Assembly (NCBI GenBank): GCA_025266875.1
Contig: JALLLT010000009.1
Location: 1,092,423-1,156,422, forward strand
Length of the DNA stretch: 64,000 bases
Reading direction: 5' to 3'
DNA from: Fennellomyces sp. T-0311
Lineage: Eukaryota; Mucoromycota; Mucoromycetes; Mucorales; Lichtheimiaceae
The notes beneath the pieces are model-generated. The model did no database searches, was not told where the DNA came from, and saw only the letters and a list, made by a program, of their open reading frames with translations. Positions 1 to 10,584 of the stretch are shown here, one piece after another. A program made the position numbers and the translations under genes. How positions within the stretch are numbered: position 1 is the first letter of the stretch; every line of letters begins with the position of its first letter.

Positions 1-132
1 GAAACCAAGACTGACTGACAATGTGGGCACATTGGTTGCATGAACAGGAGGAGAATTGTTGGCCAGGCAATCGGCTCCAATCAGGAAGTGACATCTTTTC
101 CTAGGCAGGTCGATTACGTAGGACATAACCCT

Positions 133-159
133 CCTCGGTGTGACGGCGTTTGCTGTGAG
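133..159 (+). repeat. Left terminal inverted repeat
   Basis: The outer 19 bases, CCTCGGTGTGACGGCGTTT, are reproduced exactly in inverse orientation at 6773-6791. The next eight bases match at six positions, so the two 27-bp arms differ only at two adjacent positions. Confidence 0.75.
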
Positions 160-497
160 AGAAAAAGCGGCGCCCTGTATCCGAAATTCGGGTGCACCCT
201 CTAGATACAGTCCACTGAGTGTAATTTTCACGTTTCCGCGTTTCTCGATTCTTGCGCCGAATAACAAATGTCGAATTTCATGGCACATGTCAACTGCGAA
301 CCCTCTGTCGATCTTCTCTCTTCTGACGCTGAAACTGAAAGTGCAGCGGATTCCGAGACTAAATCCATACCGAGCTACAAGTCTCTATATGCCACATACT
401 TCCTGAAAAAATTCCAGTTGGATAGCTACGAGGAAACAGTGTCTGCGTACTATAACTCTGAGAAAAAGAAGTAAATGCCTTGGATGACATTCACTAG

Positions 498-1322
498 ATT
501 ATGAAAAGGCTAAGCGATTTAAACCTCACAGATATGGGCGCTTTACATTGGACATTGGCTGGTCAATGAAAAAAGTCAACGGGCCGAAAAAGCTGGCAAA
601 CAACGTGCATCGTTACAAGAAAAAGTGTAATGGTGCATTATACTGTGCGCACGAGGCATGTAGACTTAAGGACACACGCTTACGCCCTGGACATGACGAA
701 AAAACTACGATGGCGATTCGTGAGAAAGGGTGTTACGAATGTGGCAGCGTATTAGAGCATATTCCTTGTGACGTCGATGCTTTGTACTTCTTCAGGATTG
801 ACAAGTGCAATGTGAAGCAAAACGGCAGACACACTCATAAGAAGTATCTGGCCAAGCACCTTTCTGAAAAGGTGAAGTTGAAGGACTTGTTGTCCGGGGC
901 TGAGATGGAAGACCTGTTTGTTGTAGGTGCTGACTTTAAAGGCAAGTGCTGATTTCAGACTCATGATGTCGGCCATGGATGCTGAATTATGTGATCTATT
1001 GTAAAATATAGGTTTCTCAGGCCAACTTTACTCGATGGAATTGATTGATGGTGTTTTTGTTGCCAACCCTATTGGGAAAGTGACTTTTCCAAAGCACCCA
1101 AAAACAGTGAGGGATTTTTCAGAGTCACTTGTCCTGTTACTGGAATGGCGGGTGCGTGTCATTGATGCAGTTTTATGCGAGTCATTGGCTAACGTATCAT
1201 AAAAATAGGACCACCTGAGATCTCTTTCGGACCTTGTTGACACAGCTGTAGCTCGGAAGATTGATGAGGAAAGCTATGGTGGCATTTCGGATAGTAGAAG
1301 GCAGATTATTAGACCCATATAA
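498..1322 (+). CDS. Chimeric gene: WRKY-GCM1-like zinc finger fused to C-terminal part of the adjacent gene
   Basis: Reading starts in frame near 498 (start codon uncertain). It passes a Cys/His cluster (CAHEAC, then CYECG, then HTHKK near 840) resembling the WRKY-GCM1 zinc fingers found in eukaryotic transposases. From 872 the sequence becomes a near-identical copy of 8677-9117, joined in the same reading frame as in the intact gene. The copy keeps that gene's introns: a GC-AG intron (942-1011) and a GT-AG intron (1152-1208). After 1312 it diverges and the frame ends at TAA 1320-1322. A further open stretch at 268-474 may be its first exon, but the phase does not join cleanly, so the 5' end is unresolved and the gene may be dead. 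Product unknown; a DNA-binding accessory protein of the transposon is a guess. Confidence 0.5.
872..1312 (+). repeat. Direct repeat copy 1 (441 bp), partner of 8677-9117
   Basis: Aligned at a constant offset of 7,805 bp without indels. About seven differences lie in the first 75 bp, and I see none from about 945 to 1312. It covers the end of exon 6, all of exon 7 and part of exon 8 of the neighbouring gene together with its introns, so it was copied as DNA and not from mRNA. Confidence 0.9.
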
Positions 1323-1926
1323 CATGTCCTGGGAAAAAAATAGCTTTCAATACGCTCTATACCTTTCTATTAAGGTAGATAAATATCGAGCTTCGATGGA
1401 GACAAAAATCATATGTGAAGGATAGTATGCATCCCTGTTTTTTAGTAGGGTTCACCTAGTGAAGAGTCCTGTATAGCATAATATGACACAGCGAGGGGTT
1501 CAGTTCTATAAATTAATGAGGCTGAAGAAGTAAATGCAACATTTCAGATTAACATAAACAAATAAGGGGTGTATTCGTTATTGAGCCCATTTCTAGAACA
1601 GGTTATCGGAGGATTGCTTTCAAAGTACGGAATTTTCAGTTTGTTAATTGTGCTCTGCTGTAGACGTAAATGAACAGTTGTAATACACTACGGGTTATTT
1701 TGCTACGTTACATCTACGGCAAATCTCTACAAATCTAGGCGGGCCTACAATAGCTCGGGGGTCTCTCTGCCAATAAAATATCCCAGAATTTGGCCAATAG
1801 TTTCCTTTATGCCTAGTGGGGCCAATAAGAGACTTAGGATAGTGGGCCAATCATCTGGTGGCGCCTCAATTCCGTAGAAGCTGAAATACTAGGCGCCCCT
1901 TGACTGTTTGATGTGTCAAAAAAAAA
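1323..1926. other. Spacer inside the element
   Basis: About 600 bp between the chimeric gene and the transposase start. It is AT-rich with no credible reading frame or recognisable repeat. It probably holds the 3' end of the first gene and the promoter of the second. Confidence 0.4.
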
Positions 1927-4900
1927 ATGGTGAAAAAGTCCCCTGGTCGCAAACCCAAGCAAACACTACCCGGGCAACAGTGCATTGACTTACGCTGGCT
2001 CCGGAAAGGTAGCAACAGCGCGTCTAGCAGCGTTTCGCAGAGCAACACGTCTCCAAGCAACGCTTCGCCTAGCAATACGTTGCATAGCAATACTTCGTCC
2101 GGCACCGCAGAATCTCGATTCAATACAATCAGCAATGTCATTCAAAACGACAATGACAATGTTCCTTTTGATTCCGCTGTAGAGGTAGCTCAGATATTTT
2201 ATTTATGCAAGTAGTTACATGGTTAATAATAATGCGTTAATATATTAGAATGAAGATCAAACGCATAGCAGTGACATGCAAACTCTCAGTGATTTTATGC
2301 ATGAAGTTGAACTCGGTGATCGAAATCAGAATGCCGAGGAGCATGAACGCAATGATGACTGTGAGACCGATATGCAAGATACAGGAGCCCTGACTGAACA
2401 AGAAGAACTTGATCGGTATGGACCGGAGTCACTTGATAATGAAGGTATCGTGGCGTCGTACCTAAGAAAAGTTCGAGATGAGAAAATCAAAGGCATTGCG
2501 AAATATTACCGCCAGAAAAACAAGTTTTGGATTGAGCCGGATCCTGTGTTTCATTGTCTTGATGGTCGACCGCTCGATTCTACAGTACTGTATTATCCTC
2601 GTATCTTTGTTTGGCTCCCTGATCTTCTTGTCCCAGAAAAGTTATGTTGCCCCCATTGTAACGCTATCCTCCATAAGGACGGTCTTAGCACCGATCCACC
2701 AGCAAGGCGCGTGGTTGACATTGACAGGTAAGATTGTCCTTCATGTGCACTGCAAAAAATTTTTGGGTGAATTTTGGTGAATAATTTTTCGAAGTGGTTA
2801 AACATAAGCTTTTTAACCACTTGAGTTACTAAAAATGGTAGTACAAATGGTTAAAAAGCTTATGTTTAATCACCTCAAAAACTCATTCACCCAAAATTCA
2901 CCCAAAAATTTTTTGCAGTGGTGTATAATCGTTAATTTAACAAGGATTATAGCTGCTTCTATATATTATCTCAACGCTACCGATGTTCAAAATGCCCAAA
3001 GTCATTCAGCGCACACGAGGAGAAAATTCTCAGCAGTTTACCATTTCATATTCAGTCCATCTTTCCAGCATATCTGACCCACAAGTCAGGGATATCAAAA
3101 GCGCTATTTGATTTGATGCGGCCTTGCTATCAGAACGCACTCGGGCCCGAACGTCTGCACAATCTACTGTACGAATTGCATACACTCAAACATAGCCGCT
3201 TGGAGCTCGATTACCTGAATACTATTGCTTTTCGCTTAAGCAATCCACAAATCCAGGACAACTTTGCCTCCAATGTCAGCCATATCCCATTTTCGACTTT
3301 CGACGACCCAAAAGGTTATGCTGGATTCGTTCCTTCTGCGACCTATCTGCGCTTAGTTTACACATCGCTTATTGATCAGCTTCGACCATTGATTGAAGAT
3401 GATGGTCTTGGATGGAATTATATTGAAAGGCGATCATACGTTCAAGATAATCAAGCGCATGGCAAAAATTGGGGGCGAGCCGACTTTTTATGCAGTGTAC
3501 ACCGTGTGTAACGAGTATGAGGAAATTCGACTACAGCTCTTGGTTCCCACAAAAAAACTATCCCATCTAAAAGCATCCTTGCAAGAAATGCTTCGATCGT
3601 ACCACATATACAATCATAAAGAGCCAGAAATATTCTATACGGATAACGTCGTTGGTGACAAAAGCTTCTTGGAAGAAACAATGCCATCTTTGAAGCGTGG
3701 ATTCGGACCGACAGCATCAGAAGCAACAACAGATCAATTTGAGCAAGGCACACGTCCCAGTAACCCTGGTTATTTGACTATCCCAGACGATGTTACGAAA
3801 CTATTTATTGGATGTGTAGCTGATGCCAATTGCTATATCGACAGTCTTCTAAATCGCACCCGTGACGGATCATCTATAACAATCGGTTTCGACGCTGAAT
3901 GGAATTATTCAAGGACTACTCAAGGAAAGATCGCCATCGTACAAATCGCATTTGAAGACACTGTGACAATTCTACCATTACATATGTTCGGATTGGTTCC
4001 GCAGAAGCTAGCTGAGCTTCTCCAGAGCGATTATGTTGTCAAAGTTGGACGGAACATTTGTGGTGACCTTGGAAAAATTGAAAGAGACTACGGAATTACA
4101 ACAAACCAGGAAACAGTCATCGAATTGGGACGGTTTAGCAAAGAAAAAAACAAGCATATTCATGCTCCATCCGCAAGTCTTTCTAACATATGTGCCGCTG
4201 TTCTCGGTGCCAGTCTCTACAAAAATGACGATGTACGGTCAAGCGATTGGGAAGCACCGGTGCTTTCCGTTTCTCAGCTCCATTACGCTGCGCTGGATGC
4301 GTGGGCGTCATTAAAGGTATATCAGACGTTGATCGATAGCAATGAAGCACAAGAAGAAAGCACCGTCGAAGCTATACGCAGTTCCCAACAAGAAAATGAA
4401 AGCACACTCAGCTCTGATGATGACGATGATCCTTCAGTAGGCGAACAAGAACCGCAAATGTCAATGTGCACCGACACAGAAGCCAGTACTAGTATCTATA
4501 CACCTACACGAGTGCTTAAAGATCCGTATCATCTGATGGCCCAGATAAAAGTACCAAAACGTCATGGGTTATGTATAAGGTTAACCGTACAATAGTAACC
4601 GTACAATAGCAGCTGTACCAACTAATAACACAGTAATTTTGATAGCTAAAGAGTTTACGCGTCGCCTACGGGATGCTATCTTTGTTCCAGATCAGAATGA
4701 CCGATCCAGAGTAGAAGCATACTTGAGAACGCAAAACCTTACCTGGGACTATATGTTTTCTACCAATCCGTCGTGGATCCTTCGTCGCGTCAAGCGAATA
4801 ATCCCTCCTCCGAACGAACTGGATGCCAAAGTCGAACTTTTATTTAACGAATTTGGTCATTTACGTTGTGCGCAAAGCCACCGCCCCCTTTTTGATGATA

Positions 4901-6435
4901 CAGCATGGGAACAAGCAAAAAACATCCTAAACACCATTAAGCGCGGCCATGTATCGGATCCACCGAATATATCCTTCTACTTCTAGACCGGCAGAGATCG
5001 CAATCAATTACCACTTTATCGAAGTACCAGAGGTACAAATACTCTTGAAGGTGGTGTTCATATGAACATTATCAGGAAATTCGCCTCTTTTGGCGCCGGC
5101 CCGCACTTCACAGATTGCATTTTAGCTGAGTATCGATTACGCCATAACACGAGAGTAAGTTAATCAGTGATTCTCTTTTTTGAAAGCGTTATAACTCACA
5201 TGCCTTCTAGGTTGGAGCCCAAAACAGATATCAACGTATCCATAAGGGTCACTATGATCCATGGTTAACGGAATCGACCAATATCTTGCGCTTAGAGCTA
5301 CAAATGGACATATTGGAACCACATATGCATAGTGGTAATGGTAGTGGACGAATGCTCTTGAGGTCAGGAAGCGAGACCTTTGGTATCGCTGCAATCCCAC
5401 CGGAAGACGCAACCAAATTTCATATGCGCATAGTAACACGAATTAATCCTGACACAACACTTACAAAAAAAGCCCTTATCGCCGCGAGCACCAGATTAAG
5501 CATCTCTACAGGTTCTATCAGCAATCCCAAGTCCGCGCTATACAGCTATCTAGCAACCAAACAAGCAGTTGAATGTGCAGTACATAGTACCAGCGCATAC
5601 CCCTGCCGAATTCTCATTATTCGCAACCAAGATTCGTGCACACGGTCAGCAACGAAAAACACTTCAGTTCTGGGAGACAATGTGCTGTGAATGGAACGAT
5701 ATTGTGAACAGCAACCCCAGGACAGCCAACATCTATTATAAGTCACCGGAGCAGCTCCAAGCATTTTACAAGTCATGTTGGGATACACGTCGGATCACAT
5801 ATCAAACTATCGAAAATAGCAACTTTGTCTGTCAGATTATGCGTGAACATCTGCAGTCTCCCAGCCTTGCCTCACCTGTTTTACCCGCTCAGAATCCGGC
5901 ACCACTGTTAATAACTTCAAATATGGCCCAGGTTTCTAATGACGAGCATGTTTTACAGTCCTATACCAGTACACCTGCACAATCAGAGTCAGTATATGCC
6001 ATACCGTGCCCTTCGTCTGTATCGTCACTAGCAACACCACCTCTTCGACACCTAAGGCCACTACTTCCACTTGTTCCTTCGCCAACAGCAGTAATTTCTC
6101 CTTTGCCGAGGTTATCCGCCGCCATAACAGCATCGACACGCGGTTCAACACCACGCTCTCGCTCAAGTTCTAGTGTATGCAATATACCAAACTCTGCTTC
6201 TAATTTATCGCCCAGAATTGGCAACAATAACGGTACAAGCCTATCTGTTGAAAACAGGGACCTTGTACAATACAATGGTGCCCTTATAGTTTCTAGTTCA
6301 TATCAGCTACGGAAAAAGAAAAGAACAAGAAGATCACGGAACGACGACGGAAATAGCTCCAAACGTCAATGCGCTTCCCCATTTCGGCCACTGCTCCCAC
6401 GTATTCCTCCCTTTCCACCGCCATCATCACAATAG
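1927..6435 (+). pseudogene. Decayed DDE transposase with embedded WRN-like DEDDy 3'-5' exonuclease
   Basis: Exons by splice consensus and phase: 1927-2184, 2249-2727, 2953-4572, 4634-5154, 5211-6435. The N-terminus has an AT-hook-like SPGRKPK. A zinc-ribbon region follows (CCPHC at the end of exon 2, CSKC in exon 3), resembling the fungal DUF6729 type. KGDHTFK and FYTDNV look like the first two acidic residues of a DDE fold. An exonuclease domain comes next, with motif I FDAEW, motif II GRNICGDLGKI and motif III YAALD. RGTNTLEGGVH then supplies the likely final Glu. The C-terminus is Ser/Pro-rich with a basic stretch (KKKRTRR). Breaks: a +1 frameshift at about 3385-3425, an in-frame TAG at 4984-4986, and a second +1 frameshift at about 5550-5580. 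The domain order is seen in the sequence; the transposase role is inferred. Confidence 0.75.
2748..2920. mobile_element. 173-bp foldback (MITE-like) palindrome inside a transposase intron
   Basis: Nearly the whole segment is one inverted repeat. It begins CACTGCAAAAAATTTTTGGG and ends with the inverse complement, and the arms also share the inner block TTAAACATAAGCTTTTTAAC. GTG lies immediately outside both ends (2745-2747 and 2921-2923), a possible 3-bp target duplication. It sits within the 225-bp intron 2728-2952, whose other introns are about 60 bp, which fits an insertion into an existing intron. No coding capacity. Confidence 0.8.
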
Positions 6436-6695
6436 CTACATAGTTTTTCATGGTTATCTTTCGTTCTTTGTATAACACATATATATGGGTTTTTATTTCC
6501 CAGGGTGTTTCGACAGGGGACAACCCCAATAGTAATGAATGGTACCTTCCATTATCTTAAACAAGAAGGTACTACATAAAAGTTGCCCATTATTTATACA
6601 GGAAACAGAGCACCTCCGGTGCTCACCTTTTTCTACCTCTTCCAAAAAAGGAAGAATTAATCAAATCTTCCCCAAGCCATGATATGGGGGCCAGA

Positions 6696-6765
6696 TTTAC
6701 CGTCAAAGTTTACGGTCAAATTATACGACCGCATGGCGTAGTATGCGCACCTTCAAAGGGTGCGC
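6696..6765. promoter_or_regulatory. Subterminal tandem 12-mers and hairpin inside the right TIR
   Basis: TTTACCGTCAAA (6696-6707) is followed after one base by TTTACGGTCAAA (6709-6720). Then comes a hairpin with arms GCGCACC (6745-6751) and GGTGCGC (6759-6765) that touches the TIR. Short repeats just inside a TIR commonly bind transposase; that role here is inference. Confidence 0.45.
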
Positions 6766-6791
6766 TCACAAAAAACGCCGTCACACCGAGG
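6765..6791 (-). repeat. Right terminal inverted repeat
   Basis: This is the inverse complement of 133-159 with two mismatches. It lies only 58 bp upstream of the first ATG of the next gene (6850), so the element end abuts that gene's promoter or 5' leader. Confidence 0.75.
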
Positions 6792-6849
6792 GGGACACCT
6801 TTTTCATGTTACCCAACTCGCATAAATCTTTCTGCAGATACATCCATCA

Positions 6850-9271
6850 ATGACTTCAAAAAAGAAAAATAAATCGAGAAACAGCACGTCTATTACCAGG
6901 CCCAAATGCTTCGGGTTTCCTAGCACTCTTACGTTATCCAGAAGTTCCTGTAAGCACTTGAAATTGGCGAGTTGTTTCAGCATCATGAAAGCCAGCGATT
7001 GGAGTTCGCCAAGTGACATGGCAAAAGCGTTTGCCAGTTCAGAATTCACCTCGCCCGATGACGCGTTCAAGGAGATTAAAAAAAGTCTTGCCATAATACA
7101 GAAACACGCCGAAAACCCTTATATACGAACATACGCCAAAAAATGTCTTGAGTACATTGGTTCGTTGGCAACAGAGGACCAGTTCAAAAGCGACATGGCA
7201 ACAGAGCAGCGAACCTTGGAACTGGCACAAATGGAGCAAACGGTTCGGAACCAGCAAGAATTGGCTCGACTCCGTGAGCTCGCTAACGGTGCCACCCTAA
7301 CGTCATGGCGCTCCGATCAGTTTATTGGATCGTTGGGAGAAAATTCGACAGCAGCAAGGGCTACAATGTCCAGCGAACAGGCAACAAGAGACACAGCTTC
7401 TGGTGAGCAGATGTCACAAGATGCAGCAAAGTCCAGCAAGCAAGTACCAAGAGACATGGCTTCCGTCGAACAAGCTGCGGAGACGACAATATTACTTTTA
7501 CAAGAGGTCGGCTGGGAAGACAGCAACGAGGTGGACAGCAAGTTACGCGAATGGATGTATGACATGGTAGGCATAGGTTCAGAGATAGAATAGTCTCATA
7601 TATAAAGTAGACTCAACAACTTATAGATACTCAACCGACCACCGCCCGCAGAAAGAGTTGTGGCCCCCGACGACATTGCAGGCACTGGCACCAAGGCAGT
7701 AATGCAGAGGATTGCATCCCAACTACTATCTGATTTCGATGAAAGTAAAACCACACAAATGTGTGCCCTCAGGTAAGTTTAGGTAAGCCAACAGCATAGG
7801 GTACCGTTAAACAGCGCGTTGAAGTAGATTAGCGCTGTCTTATATCGTCAATAATCTGGACAAGGATGTGCAGAGCTACTTTCAACCGTGCTTTTCAGCT
7901 GAAAAGTGGACAAGACTGACAAGCAACAGGGGAATGAAGCTGCAATCGGGGAGATACAGTTATGTTCCCAACATTATTTCTGAAGTGACCAAGGTATTTT
8001 GGGTATACATCTTTCTATAGCTCACGAGTAGCTCATTTGCATGTTTTCCATCATTCTAACAGTATCTCAACAAACCTGTTCCTGACTTGAACACTGCGTT
8101 GAAAGAAATCTTGCAGCTGAGGGCTAGCTGTTTTGAGATAAATGATCATGATACGGATGAAGTTCTGGAAATCCTTGAGTACATGTAAGTATGGATGTAA
8201 CATTTGGGAATGCCACATACGGCACGCATAGCAGTTCTCCATTTACGAAAGCTATGTTTTTATACAGTATCCAGAACGTTAATCATTGGAAAGAAATGCA
8301 GAAGGGCAAGCTCTCAGAGCTTGACAACTTTGTATGCATTTACCCGATTTTTCAAGCCCTTTGCCGAAATATAAGCAACATCATCATCCGCACGTAAGTC
8401 GCATCCTTGTTCAATAATGGTTTAGCAGTTAAGGATAACGCTATTTTTAGTGGCGAAGTCGCTTCGGCGGCATCCAAGGAAGCAAGGTCCATCATACAAA
8501 AGAAGTATAATGTCGATCTGGGTTCGGCAGTGCACGGTAGAAAAATTGATCTGGTATTCTCGTATGAGGGTGGCGGAATCGACCTGACAAGTGTCGAATG
8601 GAAGAAGGGGAGCGCCTCTGACCGAGTCATGCTGCTCCAACAAACGAAGAACACGCGCATCAACAAGTGCAATTTGGTGAAGCTGAGAGACTTGCTGTCC
8701 GGGGCTGAGATGGAGGACCTGTTTGTTGTAGGTGCTGACTTCAAAGGCAAGTGCTGATTTCAGACTCATGATGTCGGCCATGGATGCTGAATTATGTGAT
8801 CTATTGTAAAATATAGGTTTCTCAGGCCAACTTTACTCGATGGAATTGATTGATGGTGTTTTTGTTGCCAACCCTATTGGGAAAGTGACTTTTCCAAAGC
8901 ACCCAAAAACAGTGAGGGATTTTTCAGAGTCACTTGTCCTGTTACTGGAATGGCGGGTGCGTGTCATTGATGCAGTTTTATGCGAGTCATTGGCTAACGT
9001 ATCATAAAAATAGGACCACCTGAGATCTCTTTCGGACCTTGTTGACACAGCTGTAGCTCGGAAGATTGATGAGGAAAGCTATGGTGGCATTTCGGATAGT
9101 AGAAGGCAGATTATTAGTGAGACGGATTTCACATTCTTCTCCCCGAAGCGTAAACGAACCAAGTAAGAGCGGTTCATTGAACAAAATGCAAAAAGAAAAT
9201 TAATCGGTTGCTTTAGGAAAATGACAAACACCGGCAGCGAAGAAGAGGATTCAGATACCGGAAGCGATTAA
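6850..9271 (+). CDS. Nine-exon gene of unknown function with PD-(D/E)XK-like motif
   Basis: Exons 6850-7566, 7627-7772, 7828-7993, 8063-8184, 8268-8393, 8451-8746, 8817-8956, 9014-9162 and 9217-9271 join in phase to 638 aa (592 aa if the later ATG at 6988 is used). The N-terminal third is helical and rich in Ser, Ala and Gln, with repeated E-Q-A/M-T/S-R-D units around residues 170-215. The conserved core contains GRKIDL (D near residue 459) and, 15 residues later, SVEWKK (E near 475), an arrangement like the D...ExK site of PD-(D/E)XK nucleases. The C-terminus is basic (KRKRTKK), then acidic. Intron 6 (8747-8816) starts GC. I recall similar EWK proteins as multicopy families in Mucorales; nuclease activity is inference. 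The gene is intact and lies directly beside the transposon. Confidence 0.7.
8677..9117 (+). repeat. Direct repeat copy 2 (441 bp), partner of 872-1312
   Basis: This is the parental-looking copy. It lies inside an intact multi-exon gene whose reading frame continues beyond both repeat edges, whereas copy 1 is cut at both edges. Confidence 0.9.
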
Positions 9272-9559
9272 ACACGGATCAACAGAGCCTCTGACAGTAT
9301 CTCATTTCCGGACGATCTACCTTGCGAATTTTCATAAAGAACGATATCCCCCATATAAATAAGCCATCCATCTTGCATATTCCAACAATAAAAAGATCAA
9401 CCCCGCCTTGTACAAATAAAAGTTATCAAGAGCAGCAGCTCAATATACATTAGTACCCACCACCAAATTTGTTAAAGGTAAATAAAAAGATCACGTAGCA
9501 ATAAAGAGGATGGGTCTCCAAATCTTCGAAATACCAAAGGGAAAGCGTTGTGTCCGGGT

Positions 9560-9864
9560 GATCATCCCCGTACATACAATTTGTGTGCATTTTTCCAACT
9601 TTTCAAGCACTTCGCCGGGACTTCAGCGTTCTTGCAATAAGAACACAAGTTATATGTATATTCGGTATTGATTTGGCCAGGCGATTATCCTACAAAAGTA
9701 CAACATCGATCTGGGCTGTACCATGTATGAAAAGAAGTAAGACTTATCATCCATCCTGCCTTGTGGAGATGACGATCGCACGGAATGAGGACGAAGATGA
9801 TAACGATAATATCAATGATGCTAGTCATGTTGTAACACGGAAAACTCAACCTCGTCAGATTTGA
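9560..9864 (+). pseudogene. Degenerate fragment of the same EWK gene family
   Basis: The segment around 9580-9650 resembles exon 5 of the neighbouring gene (CIFPTFQALRRDF here against CIYPIFQALCRNI at 8335-8375). The segment around 9683-9725 resembles the start of exon 6 (CTACAAAAGTACAACATCGA against the matching bases near 8495-8515). The D...EWK core is missing and the frame is not maintained, although an acidic tail-like stretch follows. It is a decayed third copy or a remnant of a tandem duplication. Confidence 0.6.
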
Positions 9865-10584
9865 GTAATAATGGACTAAGGCGCGCTATGATATTTACAT
9901 ACCATACCCTTAGTAATAGATCACTCGATGGAACACTGTAAAATGTAACATATGTGGGAATCATTTTTGATACGCTATCACGAAAATCGCCACGGTCCGC
10001 AACAATTAATTTCTCGTAATCGTTAGGCTTCTTGACATCGATTTGTAAACGGCATTTTATTTTGTTTTAATCACTCTATCTATTTGTCTTGGCTGCTAAC
10101 TATCCTGGTGGAAGTCCCTTTGACAAAATGAGCTGTCATCTTGATACTATCCTTGAAGGGTGTTGACGGCATTAATGCTCGATACGCAGTCGTCCGTGGA
10201 TATTCATACATTTTGAGACAACGCTCAATGTCCAGTATTGATTTGATTTGAAGTGTGGTATCAGTGATTTACAGCGATATATCGAACAGAGGGCTGATAT
10301 CGAAGCCGTCCACTGCATAAGGACTGGAACTTTTATAAGCTATTTGGTGACTTTGACAGCTAGCGCAAATCGCCGGTATAAATTGCTTGATACGATGCGC
10401 AATGTGTTTGGTTCTACGACGATCAGGATACGCTTTTACTGAGTACAGTGTCCACGAAAGGTATTCTCAAGACAATCTAGAAAACGTCATCAACCTAAAG
10501 TAAATTACCAATTTGGGAACCGAGAAAGGCTTTGCGTGACTGACAGACGTTTGGTTCACGCTTTAACCGTTATATACGACAACC
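9865..10584. other. Intergenic, no supported gene
   Basis: AT-rich spacer upstream of the ankyrin gene. A 64-codon open stretch at 10248-10442 has no credible homology and no upstream coding context. The 5' leader of the ankyrin gene lies in the last 100 bp. Confidence 0.4.

Larger units (their letters stand above)
133..6791 (+). mobile_element. Candidate DNA transposon with 27-bp TIRs carrying a transposase-exonuclease and a chimeric gene
   Basis: The two ends are inverted copies of the same 27 bp, 133-159 and 6765-6791, with two mismatches. Between them lie a chimeric zinc-finger gene (about 498-1322) and a large DDE transposase gene containing an exonuclease domain (1927-6435), both on the plus strand. 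Just inside the right end are two tandem 12-mers and a hairpin, the layout expected of transposase-binding subterminal repeats. I could not identify a convincing target-site duplication; the bases flanking the two ends do not match exactly. The transposase is broken by two frameshifts and a stop, so this copy is probably non-autonomous. That the TIRs and the transposase belong to one element is inference from their placement. Confidence 0.6.

Noticed and set aside
3113..3511. Continuation of the transposase in the upstream frame past 3430
   Set aside because: The other frame gives the conserved KGDHTFK and MAKIGGEPTF segment, so the upstream frame beyond about 3400 is out of register.
872..9117. 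The 441-bp direct repeats as LTRs of a retrotransposon
   Set aside because: They lack TG...CA ends, contain exons and introns of a host-type gene, and the sequence between them encodes a DDE-type transposase, not reverse transcriptase.
10248..10442. Possible Fanzor/OrfB-like remnant (frame ending NVFGSTTIRIRFY)
   Set aside because: Only a vague resemblance over a dozen residues; no RuvC motifs or zinc finger were found nearby.
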